This document shows, piece by piece, positions 47,957 through 56,327 of a DNA stretch of 64,000 nt (positions are counted from its first letter, which is position 1; every line of letters begins with the position of its first letter). Position numbers and translations under genes: made by a program. The DNA comes from Limnohabitans sp. Bal53. Lineage in GTDB: Bacteria; Pseudomonadota; Gammaproteobacteria; Burkholderiales; Burkholderiaceae_C. The DNA lies in contig NZ_NESH01000003.1 in assembly GCF_003063355.1 (NCBI RefSeq), positions 292,653-356,652 on the forward strand, given 5' to 3'. The notes under the pieces are model-generated. The model was not told where the DNA came from. It saw only the letters and a list, made by a program, of their open reading frames with translations, and searched no databases.

Positions 47957-49033
47957 ATGAAAATGAACAAGACGCTTCAATTCGCCTTGCTCGGTGCGGG
48001 CCTGTTGATCTTGCCTCTGGTGCTGCAGAGTTTTGGCAACGCTTGGGTGCGCATCGCCGACATGGCCTTGCTCTATATTTTGCTGGCCATTGGTCTGAAC
48101 ATTGTGGTGGGCTATGCGGGGTTGCTCGATTTGGGCTACGTGGCCTTTTTTGCAGTGGGTGCCTACATGTACGGCTTGCTGTCCTCGCCGCACCTGATCA
48201 GCACCTTCACCACCATGGCCAGTACATTTCCTGATGGCTTGCACATGTCCATCTGGCTGATCTTGCCTTTGGCTGCGGCCTTGGCGGGTTTGTTTGGCAT
48301 GTTGCTAGGGGCGCCGACGCTCAAGCTGCGTGGTGACTATTTGGCCATCGTGACTTTGGGTTTTGGTGAAATCATCCGAGTGTTTTTGAACAACCTGGAC
48401 CATCCGGTCAACATCACGAACGGCCCCAAGGGCTTGTCGCAGATCGACCCCATCTCGATCTTTGGTGTGAACCTGGGCCAAAAGCTGATGATCGGCGACT
48501 TCGAAATCGCTTCGGTCTCGCTGTACTACTACCTGTTCCTGAGTTTGGTCTTGATCACCATCATGATCTCGCACCGCCTGGAGGTGTCGCGCATTGGCCG
48601 CGCCTGGATGGCCATTCGTGAAGACGAAATCGCCGCCAAGGCCATGGGCCTGAACACCCGGAACCTCAAACTGCTGGCCTTCGGCATGGGCGCCACTTTT
48701 GGTGGTGTCTCCGGCGCCATGTTTGCCGGTTTCCAAGGCTTCATCTCGCCCGAATCTTTCAGCCTGATGGAGTCGGTCATGATTGTGGCCATGGTGGTCT
48801 TGGGCGGTTTAGGCTATTTGCCGGGTGTGATTTTGGGCGCCATCTTGTTGTCGGCCTTGCCCGAGGTGCTGCGCTACGTGGCCGGCCCCTTGCAGGAGAT
48901 GACGGGGGGCCGCCTGGATGCGGCCATCCTGCGCCAGTTGTTGGTGGCGTTGGCCATGATCGTGATCATGTTGATGCGGCCTCGCGGGCTGTGGCCTTCG
49001 CCTGAGCATGGCCAATCGCTCAAGACGAAATGA
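47957..49033 (+). CDS. livM: Branched-chain amino acid ABC transporter permease LivM
   Basis: Second permease of the HAAT importer, 358 residues, nine to ten helices. MKMNKTLQF is taken as the start because GGAG lies six bases before it; in-frame alternatives at 47942 and 47945 overlap the livH stop. The LEVSRIGRAWMAIREDEIAAKAMG loop (two adjacent blocks) is the ATPase contact. Located 11 bases after livH. Confidence 0.95.
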   Translation: MKMNKTLQFALLGAGLLILPLVLQSFGNAWVRIADMALLYILLAIGLNIVVGYAGLLDLGYVAFFAVGAYMYGLLSSPHLISTFTTMASTFPDGLHMSIWLILPLAAALAGLFGMLLGAPTLKLRGDYLAIVTLGFGEIIRVFLNNLDHPVNITNGPKGLSQIDPISIFGVNLGQKLMIGDFEIASVSLYYYLFLSLVLITIMISHRLEVSRIGRAWMAIREDEIAAKAMGLNTRNLKLLAFGMGATFGGVSGAMFAGFQGFISPESFSLMESVMIVAMVVLGGLGYLPGVILGAILLSALPEVLRYVAGPLQEMTGGRLDAAILRQLLVALAMIVIMLMRPRGLWPSPEHGQSLKTK

Positions 49034-49044
49034 AGGAGCAGACC

Positions 49045-49830
49045 ATGAATCCAACAGCGAACAAAGACACGGTCCTCCATGTTTCCGGCATTTCCAAGCG
49101 CTTTGGCGGTTTGCAAGCCCTGTCAGACGTGGGCATCACCATTCAGCGCGGACAGGTCTATGGCTTGATCGGCCCCAACGGCGCGGGCAAGACCACCTTC
49201 TTCAACGTGATCACGGGCCTGTACACGCCTGACAGCGGCACCTTCGAGCTGGCGGGCAAGCCTTACCAGCCCACCGCGGTGCACGAAGTGGCCAAGGCGG
49301 GCATTGCCCGCACTTTCCAGAACATCCGCTTGTTTGCCGAAATGACGGCCCTCGAGAACGTGATGGTGGGCCGCCATGTGCGCACCCATTCGGGTTTGCT
49401 GGGCGCGATTTTTCGCACACCCGGCTTCAAAGCCGAGGAAGCCGCCATTGCGCAGCGTGCGCAAGAGCTGCTCGACTATGTGGGCATTGGCAAATATGCT
49501 GACTTCAAGGCCCGCACGTTGTCCTATGGCGACCAGCGCCGCTTGGAAATCGCCCGCGCCTTGGCCACAGATCCGCAATTGATTGCGCTGGATGAACCCG
49601 CTGCCGGTATGAACGCGACCGAGAAGGTGCAGCTGCGCGAGTTGATCGACCAGATCCGCAAAGACAACCGCACCATCTTGTTGATCGAACACGATGTGAA
49701 GTTGGTCATGGGCTTGTGTGACCGCGTCACCGTGCTCGACTACGGCAAGCAAATCGCCGAAGGCACGCCTGCCGATGTGCAGAAAAATGACAAAGTGATT
49801 GAGGCCTATCTGGGCACGGGAGGGCACTGA
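49045..49830 (+). CDS. livG: Branched-chain amino acid ABC transporter ATPase LivG
   Basis: ATPase of the importer, 261 residues starting MNPTANKD with AAGGAG upstream. Walker A GPNGAGKTTFFNVI, signature LSYGDQRRLEIARAL (the LivG form), Walker B LIALDEPAAGMN, H-loop LIEHDVKLV. Starts 11 bases after livM. Confidence 0.96.
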   Translation: MNPTANKDTVLHVSGISKRFGGLQALSDVGITIQRGQVYGLIGPNGAGKTTFFNVITGLYTPDSGTFELAGKPYQPTAVHEVAKAGIARTFQNIRLFAEMTALENVMVGRHVRTHSGLLGAIFRTPGFKAEEAAIAQRAQELLDYVGIGKYADFKARTLSYGDQRRLEIARALATDPQLIALDEPAAGMNATEKVQLRELIDQIRKDNRTILLIEHDVKLVMGLCDRVTVLDYGKQIAEGTPADVQKNDKVIEAYLGTGGH

Positions 49831-49831
49831 G

Positions 49832-50548
<717 letters not shown>

Positions 50549-50563
50549 GTTGCCACCCGCACA

Positions 50564-50593
50564 GCAAAAAGCCCGGCTCGCCGGGCTTTTTGC
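50564..50593 (+). terminator. Intrinsic terminator of the livHMGF operon
   Basis: GCAAAAAGCCCGG, loop CTCG, CCGGGCTTTTTGC: symmetrical 13-base arms, 15 bases after the livF stop, able to act in both directions. Confidence 0.93.
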
Positions 50594-50694
50594 ATTTTGG
50601 GTTTGAGCCTATCGTTAACTGCGGTGTTTGACAGAGCTGGTATTTGCCTGAAAAGACCCGTGAAGTCTCATGCGGGTCTACCCTGCTTGCAACT

Positions 50695-51735
50695 TCAAGA
50701 CTTGGCTTTGTCAGCCTCGGAGGTGAACGAATCGGCGTAAAACTCTTCTTCCGGCAAACCGCCGAGCGCCACATAGTCGCGCTTGGCCGAATCCACCACG
50801 ATGGGGGCGCCGCAGGCATAAACCTGTTGACCCGACAAGTCCGGGAAGTCCTGCAGCACGGCTTGGTGCACAAAGCCGGTGCGGCCGCTCCAATTGTCTT
50901 CGGCTTCAGCGTTCGAGATCACGGGCACGTAGCGCAGGTTCGGCATGTCAGCCAAGCGGGCCTCTATCCAGTCGGCCATGTACAGGTCGGCCGGACGGCG
51001 GCCGCCCCAGTACAGCGTGGCGGGGCGGTTGATGCCACGGTGCTGCATGTGCTCGATCAGCGCCTTGATGGGGGCAAAGCCCGTGCCCGAGGCCAACAGC
51101 ACCATGGGCTTGTCGCTGTCTTCTCGCAGGTAAAAACTGCCGTACGGGCCTTCGGCGCGCAGGATGTCTTTTTCCTTCATGGTGGTGAACACTGGGTCGG
51201 TGAACTTGCCGCCGGGCATGTGGCGGATGTGCAGCTCCACCGTGGGGGGGGCCACTTCGAGGGTGTGTGGCGCATTGGCCATGCTGTAGCTGCGGCGCGA
51301 ACCGTCACGCAGCAAAAATTCGATGTACTGGCCTGCGTGGAACTTCATCACATCGTTGGCAGGCAGTTGCAGTTTCAGCACGATCACGTCGTGTGACTTC
51401 TTCTCCAGACTGACCACGCGCACCGGCATTTTCTTGACGGGCAGTCCGCCTTCGGCCGTGACTTGCTTCGATTCGAGTACCACATCGCTTTGGGCGGTGC
51501 CGCAGCAAGTCAGCACAAAACCCTGAGCCTCTTCCTCGTCACTCAGGGCTTTGGCCTGGTGTGGGCCATGCACCACGGTGCCCGAGATCTTCTTGCATTT
51601 GCAGGAACCGCAAGCGCCGTCCTTGCAGCCGTAGGGCAAACCAATGCCTTGGCGGATGCCGGCGGCGAGCAGGGTTTCGTTGTCATCGGCGGAGAAGCTG
51701 CGGCCACTGGGCTGCACGGAAATTTGAAAGCTCAT
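50695..51735 (-). CDS. 2Fe-2S ferredoxin / flavin reductase fusion (CDP-6-deoxy-delta-3,4-glucoseen reductase-like)
   Basis: Electron transfer protein of 346 residues. The N-terminal plant-type ferredoxin domain (1-95) has the cluster ligands in YGCKDGACGSCKCKK and TCCG. The FNR-like part has the FAD motif RRSYSMANAP and the NAD motif LLASGTGFAPIKALIEH, with a C-terminal CGAPIVVDSAKRDY. Databases usually name such Burkholderiales proteins CDP-6-deoxy-delta-3,4-glucoseen reductase, although no sugar pathway is nearby. It could serve any oxygenase or a general reductase role. It is divergent from the following gene, 23 bases apart. Confidence 0.9.
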   Translation of the reverse strand: MSFQISVQPSGRSFSADDNETLLAAGIRQGIGLPYGCKDGACGSCKCKKISGTVVHGPHQAKALSDEEEAQGFVLTCCGTAQSDVVLESKQVTAEGGLPVKKMPVRVVSLEKKSHDVIVLKLQLPANDVMKFHAGQYIEFLLRDGSRRSYSMANAPHTLEVAPPTVELHIRHMPGGKFTDPVFTTMKEKDILRAEGPYGSFYLREDSDKPMVLLASGTGFAPIKALIEHMQHRGINRPATLYWGGRRPADLYMADWIEARLADMPNLRYVPVISNAEAEDNWSGRTGFVHQAVLQDFPDLSGQQVYACGAPIVVDSAKRDYVALGGLPEEEFYADSFTSEADKAKS

Positions 51736-51758
51736 CTTTTGGGTATCCTAGAGGGCTC

Positions 51759-52745
51759 GTGACTGAACCGGGACCCCTGATTTTGCCTTCAAACCAAACC
51801 CCCTTGGGCGCACGGCCTGCCCGCTTTCGCCGTCAACGCGTTTTGATCGTGGGCTGTGGCGATGTGGGTTTGCGAACCGCTGGCCAGCTGGGTGCGCCAC
51901 AAAGCCAGCGTGTTCGTCTGATGGCGCTGACCTCTTCGCCCGAGCGCGTGCGCTTGCTGCGGGCCTGCGGCATCACCCCTTTGCAAGGCAACTTGGACGA
52001 TGCGGCCAGTTTGAAGCGCTTGGCGGGCATCGCGCACCGGGTGATCCATTTGGCCCCGCCGCCCACCGACCGCCAAGGCGCCTCGGACCGCGATCCGCGC
52101 AGCTTGGCTTTGGTTCGAGCTTTGCGTTTGCGCACTGCTCCACAAGCCTTGGTCTATGGTTCGACCACCGGTGTTTATGGCGACTGCGCCGGGCAGCGGG
52201 TGGATGAAACGCGTACTGTGAACCCCCACACCCCCCGCGCCCAGCGCCGGGTCGATGCCGAGAACCTGATGCGGTTTTTGGGGCGCAGTGGCGTACGGGT
52301 GAGTGTTTTGCGCATCCCCGGTATTTACGCCCCCGACCGCGAAGGCGGCACGCCGCGTGAACGCTTGCTCAGGGGCACGCCCGTGCTGGTGGCCAAAGAA
52401 GACGTTTTCACCAACCACATCCACGCCAACGATCTGGCCCGCGCCTGCGCTGCTGCTTTGTGGCGCGGCAAGCCGCAGCGCGTGGTCAACTTGACCGACG
52501 ACACCGATTTGAAAATGGGCGACTACTTTGACCTGGCCGCCAGCCTTTACGGCTTGCCCAAACCGCCCCGCATTTCGCGTGGCGACGCCAACACCGCGCT
52601 GCCCTTGATGCTGCTGAGCTTCATGAGCGAGTCCCGGCGGCTGGACAACACCCGCATGAAAAAAGAGTTGAAAGTCCGCTTGCGTTACCCCCATGTGCGT
52701 GACGGCCTGAGCCCGCAAGGCGCTTTGTTTTCGGGGGCGCGATGA
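51759..52745 (+). CDS. NAD-dependent epimerase/dehydratase family protein (SDR, YeeZ-like)
   Basis: Extended or atypical SDR of 328 residues. The cofactor motif is VLIVGCGDVGLRTA, and VYGSTTGVYGDC and RIPGIYAPDRE are typical of SDR a5/YeeZ-like proteins. The classic YxxxK is not evident. The start is a GTG with GAGGG four bases before it; a TTG eight codons further is an alternative. It overlaps hslR by ATGA. The substrate is unknown. Confidence 0.85.
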   Translation: MTEPGPLILPSNQTPLGARPARFRRQRVLIVGCGDVGLRTAGQLGAPQSQRVRLMALTSSPERVRLLRACGITPLQGNLDDAASLKRLAGIAHRVIHLAPPPTDRQGASDRDPRSLALVRALRLRTAPQALVYGSTTGVYGDCAGQRVDETRTVNPHTPRAQRRVDAENLMRFLGRSGVRVSVLRIPGIYAPDREGGTPRERLLRGTPVLVAKEDVFTNHIHANDLARACAAALWRGKPQRVVNLTDDTDLKMGDYFDLAASLYGLPKPPRISRGDANTALPLMLLSFMSESRRLDNTRMKKELKVRLRYPHVRDGLSPQGALFSGAR

Positions 52746-53143
52746 CTTCCCTGCGCATCGACAAATGGCTGTGGGCGGCCCGTTTCTACAAAACCCGCAG
52801 CCTGGCCAGCGAGGAGATCGGCAAGAACCGAGTGCAGGTCAACGGCCAGGACGCCAAACCGTCCAAAGAGGTCAAACCCGGCGACACGGTGTGCCTGCGC
52901 CAAGGTGCTGTGGAGCGCACGGTCGTGGTGCAAGGTTTGAGCGGCGTGCGTGGCCCAGCCCCTGTGGCGCAGCTGCTTTACACAGAAACGCCAGAGAGCA
53001 TCGAAGCCCGTCAAAAGGCGGCCGAGCAAAACCGCCTGGCCCGCGAGCCCGCGCTCAGCATCGAACAAGGCCGCCCCACCAAGCGCGATCGCAGGCAGAT
53101 CGAGCGCAACTGGAATGACCGTTGGAGTGCGGGGATCGATTGA
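52742..53143 (+). CDS. hslR: Heat shock protein 15 / S4-domain RNA-binding protein
   Basis: S4-domain protein of 133 residues; Hsp15 family members rescue stalled 50S subunits carrying peptidyl-tRNA. The N-terminal S4 motif reads LRIDKWLWAARFYKTRSLA and the basic C-terminal tail (RPTKRDRRQIERNW) is typical. Start overlaps the SDR gene by four bases. It is the last chromosomal gene before the integrated element. Confidence 0.93.
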   Translation: MTSLRIDKWLWAARFYKTRSLASEEIGKNRVQVNGQDAKPSKEVKPGDTVCLRQGAVERTVVVQGLSGVRGPAPVAQLLYTETPESIEARQKAAEQNRLAREPALSIEQGRPTKRDRRQIERNWNDRWSAGID

Positions 53144-53162
53144 TCTGGAAAACCCAAGAAAA

Positions 53163-53192
53163 AAGCCGCAAGTTGCGAGAACTTGCGGCTTT
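53163..53192. terminator. Bidirectional terminator between hslR and the tRNA-Leu fragment
   Basis: Perfect 11-base stem AGCCGCAAGTT / AACTTGCGGCT around GCGAG. On the minus strand it is followed by TTTTTT, so it was the terminator of the native tRNA-Leu; on the plus strand the tail is weaker (TTTGCTCT). Confidence 0.85.
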
Positions 53193-53196
53193 GCTC

Positions 53197-53256
53197 TGGT
53201 GCCCGGGGCCGGACTCGAACCGGCACGCCTTGCGGCGGGGGATTTTGAGTCCCCTG
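53197..53256 (-). other. attL: 3' fragment of tRNA-Leu(CAA) left by integration
   Basis: On the minus strand the last 60 bases of a leucine tRNA are intact: anticodon stem GGGGA, loop CTCAAAA (anticodon CAA), TCCCC, long variable arm, T-arm with GGTTCGAGTCC, and an encoded CCA. The match stops just 5' of the anticodon stem and the sequence turns AT-rich. The D-arm and acceptor 5' strand are missing, so this is a displaced 3' end rather than a working tRNA. The tyrosine integrase gene next to it explains the break. Confidence 0.9.
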
Positions 53257-53374
53257 ATGTATTTATTTTGCAATGTTGATGGTTGTTGATATACTCTATA
53301 AAAATCAATAACTTGCGCAAAAATACTGCATGTAATAACAGTATCACTTGTTGATTGATATTCGTCTAAATCGG

Positions 53375-53403
53375 CATACATGGCATACATGGCGCATACA
53401 TGG
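53375..53403. repeat. Triple CATACATGG repeat before the integrase gene
   Basis: CATACATGG occurs at 53375-53383, 53384-53392 and 53395-53403. It lies between attL and the integrase start, where arm-type integrase or excisionase sites, or an operator, would be expected. Confidence 0.6.
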
Positions 53404-53415
53404 AGTATCAACATC

Positions 53416-54762
53416 ATGGCAAGAGCATCTAAGGCAACAGCGCCAGACCTGAGCAAAAACCAACGCCTGACTGTGGACAGCATTGATCGCCTGCGCTGCC
53501 CTGATGGAAAGCAGCAGGCATTCATGCGCTGCGCTGAGGTCAACGGCTTGCAGGTGCGTGTGACCGCCGCCGGGTCCAAGTCTTACGTGTACCAACGCAA
53601 GGCCAACGGGCAAAGCCTGCGTATGACCATTGGGGCCGTGTCGGCATGGTCCATTGCTGATGCGCAAAAAGAGGCACGCCGGTTGGCCGTGACACTGGAC
53701 AAGGGCGATGACCCGCGCCAAATTGCCCGCGACAAGCAAGCAGCTAAAGCCGCTGCCCGTGCCGAACAGGATCGCGCCGCCAATTACACCTTTGCCAACT
53801 TGATGGCCGCTTATGCAAACGAGTTGGAGCGACAAGGCAAGACCTCACATACCAAGGTCCGGGCCATGATGCGCTTGCATCTGGTGGAAGGCTGGCCAGA
53901 ACTTGCCAACACACCCGCCAACAAAGTGACCGCTGAACAAGTGGCCGACTTGCTGCGTGGCCTGAGTGAAGCAGACAAGAGCCGAACTGCTGGAAAGGTG
54001 CGAAGCTACACACGCGCTGCCTTTGAGATGGCCCGTACCGCCAAGCTGAACCATGAAGTGCCCGTTCACTTCAAAGGATTCGAGGTCAAACACAATCCCG
54101 CCGCTGAGACCGTGGCCATCAAGTTGGAGACCGACAAAAACCCTTTGAAGCCAGCACACCTGCGCCAGTATTGGCAAGCCATCGAAAAGCTGCCCGGGGT
54201 CCAAGGTGCAGCCCTTCGCCTTCATCTGCTGACAGGTGGACAGCGCATTGAGCAACTGCGTTTGTTGGTCCGGTCCAACGTCAAGCCCGGGGCTTTCACG
54301 CTGCTGGACGCGAAGGGCAGGGCAGGCCGTGGGGCAAGATCGCACACTGTGCCACTGAATGCCGCCGCTCGAACCGCTATGGCTGAACTGCTGGCTCTGA
54401 ACGCTGGGGGTGATTACCCGCTATCGGTAACAGGTGGCAAAACTCCAATCAGTGCCAAAGCCTTCGCTGAGTGGGCCAAAGCCGCCGCCTCAGGCATCGA
54501 ATGGCAAGACTTGGGTGAACCCGTGGGGCAGTTTCAAGCCAAGCGCCTAAGGTCCGGGGTAGAGACGACACTGGCCAGTTTGCGCGTGAGCGAAGACATT
54601 CGAGGACACCTGCTGAGCCATGGCGTGAAGGGGGTGCAAGCTGCTAGCTATGACGGGCACGACTACGAACCCGAAAAGCTGGAAGCTCTAGACACACTGC
54701 ACCGACATTTGACCGAGACCAGCGCCAGCGTGGTGCATATATCAGCAAGGGTGGCGGCGTAA
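53416..54762 (+). CDS. int: Tyrosine recombinase (integrase) of the tRNA-Leu element
   Basis: Phage-type integrase of 448 residues. The start MARASKATAPDL has GGAG about ten bases upstream; earlier ATGs in the same frame come from the CATACATGG repeats and have no ribosome binding site. The N-terminal DUF4102-like arm-binding part is at about 15-90. The catalytic part shows an Arg in LLTGGQRIEQL, a box KRLRSGVETTL in place of HxLR, and HLLSHGVKGVQAASYDGHDY with the nucleophilic Tyr. It sits 160 bases from the tRNA fragment, reading away from it. Confidence 0.93.
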   Translation: MARASKATAPDLSKNQRLTVDSIDRLRCPDGKQQAFMRCAEVNGLQVRVTAAGSKSYVYQRKANGQSLRMTIGAVSAWSIADAQKEARRLAVTLDKGDDPRQIARDKQAAKAAARAEQDRAANYTFANLMAAYANELERQGKTSHTKVRAMMRLHLVEGWPELANTPANKVTAEQVADLLRGLSEADKSRTAGKVRSYTRAAFEMARTAKLNHEVPVHFKGFEVKHNPAAETVAIKLETDKNPLKPAHLRQYWQAIEKLPGVQGAALRLHLLTGGQRIEQLRLLVRSNVKPGAFTLLDAKGRAGRGARSHTVPLNAAARTAMAELLALNAGGDYPLSVTGGKTPISAKAFAEWAKAAASGIEWQDLGEPVGQFQAKRLRSGVETTLASLRVSEDIRGHLLSHGVKGVQAASYDGHDYEPEKLEALDTLHRHLTETSASVVHISARVAA

Positions 54763-54890
54763 TTCATTGATCGCCGCCTGACCATTTTTGCCCCAGCTAG
54801 GCCCGATTGCAACCCGGGCCGAAAAGTCGGAAACCTTCGCCGACCTCCTGGGGCGCCTCACTTTTGAAGGGTGCCTTGAAGGGGCCGCAC

Positions 54891-55295
54891 ATGCCACGCG
54901 CAAAACGAAAAGAAGTCACGCCATTAAATTCTGGTTTTTTCAAACTCGAAAATCAAAATTATCAATTTCTGGTCTACGAAAATTTAGCCGATCAAGGGGG
55001 TCGTGGCATCCACATGCTTTCAAAACGCTCAAAGGCTTTTCACAAAGTCTTGACGTATTGTGAAGAAATGCTTAACTGCAATTCCTCTCTCCAAAGGCGG
55101 ATTTTCAAAGAACACACAACCGTTCAAACTAGAGTGTCTGACTTCGCAAAAATTATTGGCCCAATAGTGCGTCCGCTTCTCATCGGAAAAACGCTCAAAG
55201 ATGACATTGTTCACATGGTGCGGCTGCATTACAGAGCTTGCAACGCTGCTTTGCAAGAGGAATCCGAAAAAAACAAACCTTGCAAACCCGCATGA
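54891..55295 (+). CDS. Hypothetical protein of the integrated element
   Basis: A 134-residue soluble, basic protein. The ATG at MPRAKRKEV has GAAGGGG six bases upstream; the frame is open further but without a ribosome binding site. It is lower in GC than the host genes. No motif is recognised. The C-terminal half is predicted helical. It lies between int and the repeat-flanked HTH gene, so a regulatory or accessory role in the element is possible but only inferred. Confidence 0.6.
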   Translation: MPRAKRKEVTPLNSGFFKLENQNYQFLVYENLADQGGRGIHMLSKRSKAFHKVLTYCEEMLNCNSSLQRRIFKEHTTVQTRVSDFAKIIGPIVRPLLIGKTLKDDIVHMVRLHYRACNAALQEESEKNKPCKPA

Positions 55296-55309
55296 ATACT
55301 GGCTTTGGT

Positions 55310-55355
55310 ACGTCTCGGCGGGAAATCAGCAATAAAGGAACGTCTCGGCGGGAAA
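55310..55355. repeat. Two direct repeats of a 16-mer, 30 bases apart
   Basis: ACGTCTCGGCGGGAAA at 55310-55325 and again at 55340-55355, a period of exactly 30 bases (about three helical turns). They lie 48 bases before the HTH gene and are likely operator sites or iterons. Confidence 0.75.
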
Positions 55356-55402
55356 ACTGAGATTTTTAATTGCAGCATCGAAACAAACCTTAGGGGTTTT
55401 CA

Positions 55403-55615
55403 ATGGCTGCAAAGACTTTTCAACCAATACCGCTGGAGCGCGAAAAACGCGCCGCATTGCCAACCAACGAGGCCGCTTATCACCTGAACCGTGCAGAACA
55501 AACGCTCAGGATGTGGGCCATAAAAAATGATGGGGCCGTGAAGTGCCTGCGAGTCAACGGACGCTTGCAGTGGCCAGTTAGCCAAATCAAGGCCGTCATG
55601 GGGGTGGCACCATGA
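55403..55615 (+). CDS. Small helix-turn-helix DNA-binding protein (excisionase/AlpA-like)
   Basis: A 70-residue protein with an apparent HTH_17-type fold: LPTNEAAYHLNRAEQTLRMWA (split over positions 18-38) as the HTH and NGRLQWPVSQIKAVMG as the wing. Such proteins act as excisionases or transcription regulators in integrative elements. It starts the replication-type cluster, and its stop overlaps the next gene by four bases. Confidence 0.75.
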   Translation: MAAKTFQPIPLEREKRAALPTNEAAYHLNRAEQTLRMWAIKNDGAVKCLRVNGRLQWPVSQIKAVMGVAP

Positions 55616-55869
55616 GAATCGATGACTTCAGCCCCATCCAAAAATTCCAATACTCGATTTCGGGAATCGGACTTTTTCCGCCGGTGACAGTCGTCGCTGA
55701 TGGCGAGCGCAAAACCTTCGATACAAAAATTCAGGGTAAAGAAATTCAGGCTTGGTACAAGCTAAATCCAGACCTGCAAACGGGCTACTTCGGTGTCGTC
55801 GGCCTCTCCGTGCGTTGGGACTACGCAAACGCAAAGGCCCAACTGGCGACAACGCCAAGGATGGCTTGA
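55612..55869 (+). CDS. Hypothetical protein in the element's replication cluster
   Basis: An 85-residue protein with start overlapping the HTH gene (ATGA) and stop overlapping the next start (TGATG). It contains aromatic residues and a GLFPPVTVVADGERKTF segment that suggests a small beta-rich fold. I recognise no family. The double overlap shows it belongs to one coupled operon. Confidence 0.65.
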   Translation: MRIDDFSPIQKFQYSISGIGLFPPVTVVADGERKTFDTKIQGKEIQAWYKLNPDLQTGYFGVVGLSVRWDYANAKAQLATTPRMA

Positions 55870-56327
55870 TGAGCTTCGACCGCCAAGCCCTCCCCGAGCC
55901 GGAATCTTATTATGAAAACGCTGGGTTGATTCTCCAAGGCCGTGGCAAATGGAGAACAACCACCTGCCATTTTCACGGGGGCCGAACAACGATGCGCGTG
56001 AACCTTGAGTCAGGGGCTTGGGTGTGCATGAGTTGTGCCCTCAAAGGTGGCGATGTGCTGGCCTACGAAATGCAGTCCACCGGGGCCGATTTTGTTACCG
56101 CTGCCCGTTCACTTGGTGCATGGACACATGACGGCCGGACACCAGCGCCAGCAACACCCAAGGCTTTCAGCGCCCGAGATGCCCTGAGCGTGCTGGCCTC
56201 AGAAGCGAACCTAGCCGCCGTGGCCGCATCTAACCTGGCCTATGGGACTCAACTGACATCCGACGACCTAGCGCGGCTACAAACCGCCGCTCAACGTATC
56301 AACCTAATTCGAGAAACTTACCCATGA
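55869..56327 (+). CDS. CHC2-type zinc finger protein (primase-like)
   Basis: A 152-residue protein with a DnaG-type zinc-ribbon: CHFHGGRTTMRVNLESG and WVCMSCALKGGDVLAYEM, that is C-x-x-H, then C-x-x-C, with the typical Gly-Gly-Asp. In mobile elements this domain belongs to primases; here it stands alone, without the TOPRIM domain. It overlaps the genes on both sides. Together with the DUF3987 protein it is probably the element's replication initiator module. Confidence 0.82.
   Translation: MSFDRQALPEPESYYENAGLILQGRGKWRTTTCHFHGGRTTMRVNLESGAWVCMSCALKGGDVLAYEMQSTGADFVTAARSLGAWTHDGRTPAPATPKAFSARDALSVLASEANLAAVAASNLAYGTQLTSDDLARLQTAAQRINLIRETYP

Noticed and set aside
53197..53280. Complete tRNA gene
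   Set aside because: The D-arm and the 5' acceptor strand are missing; sequence diverges right after the anticodon stem, so it is only the 3' fragment.
54788..55063. 91-codon open frame overlapping the hypothetical gene after int
   Set aside because: The frame at 54891-55295 has a good ribosome binding site and more protein-like sequence; the two cannot both be real.
55310..55355. Possible CRISPR-like start (two repeats with a 14-base spacer)
   Set aside because: Only two copies, short spacer, and no cas genes; more like operator or iteron sites.
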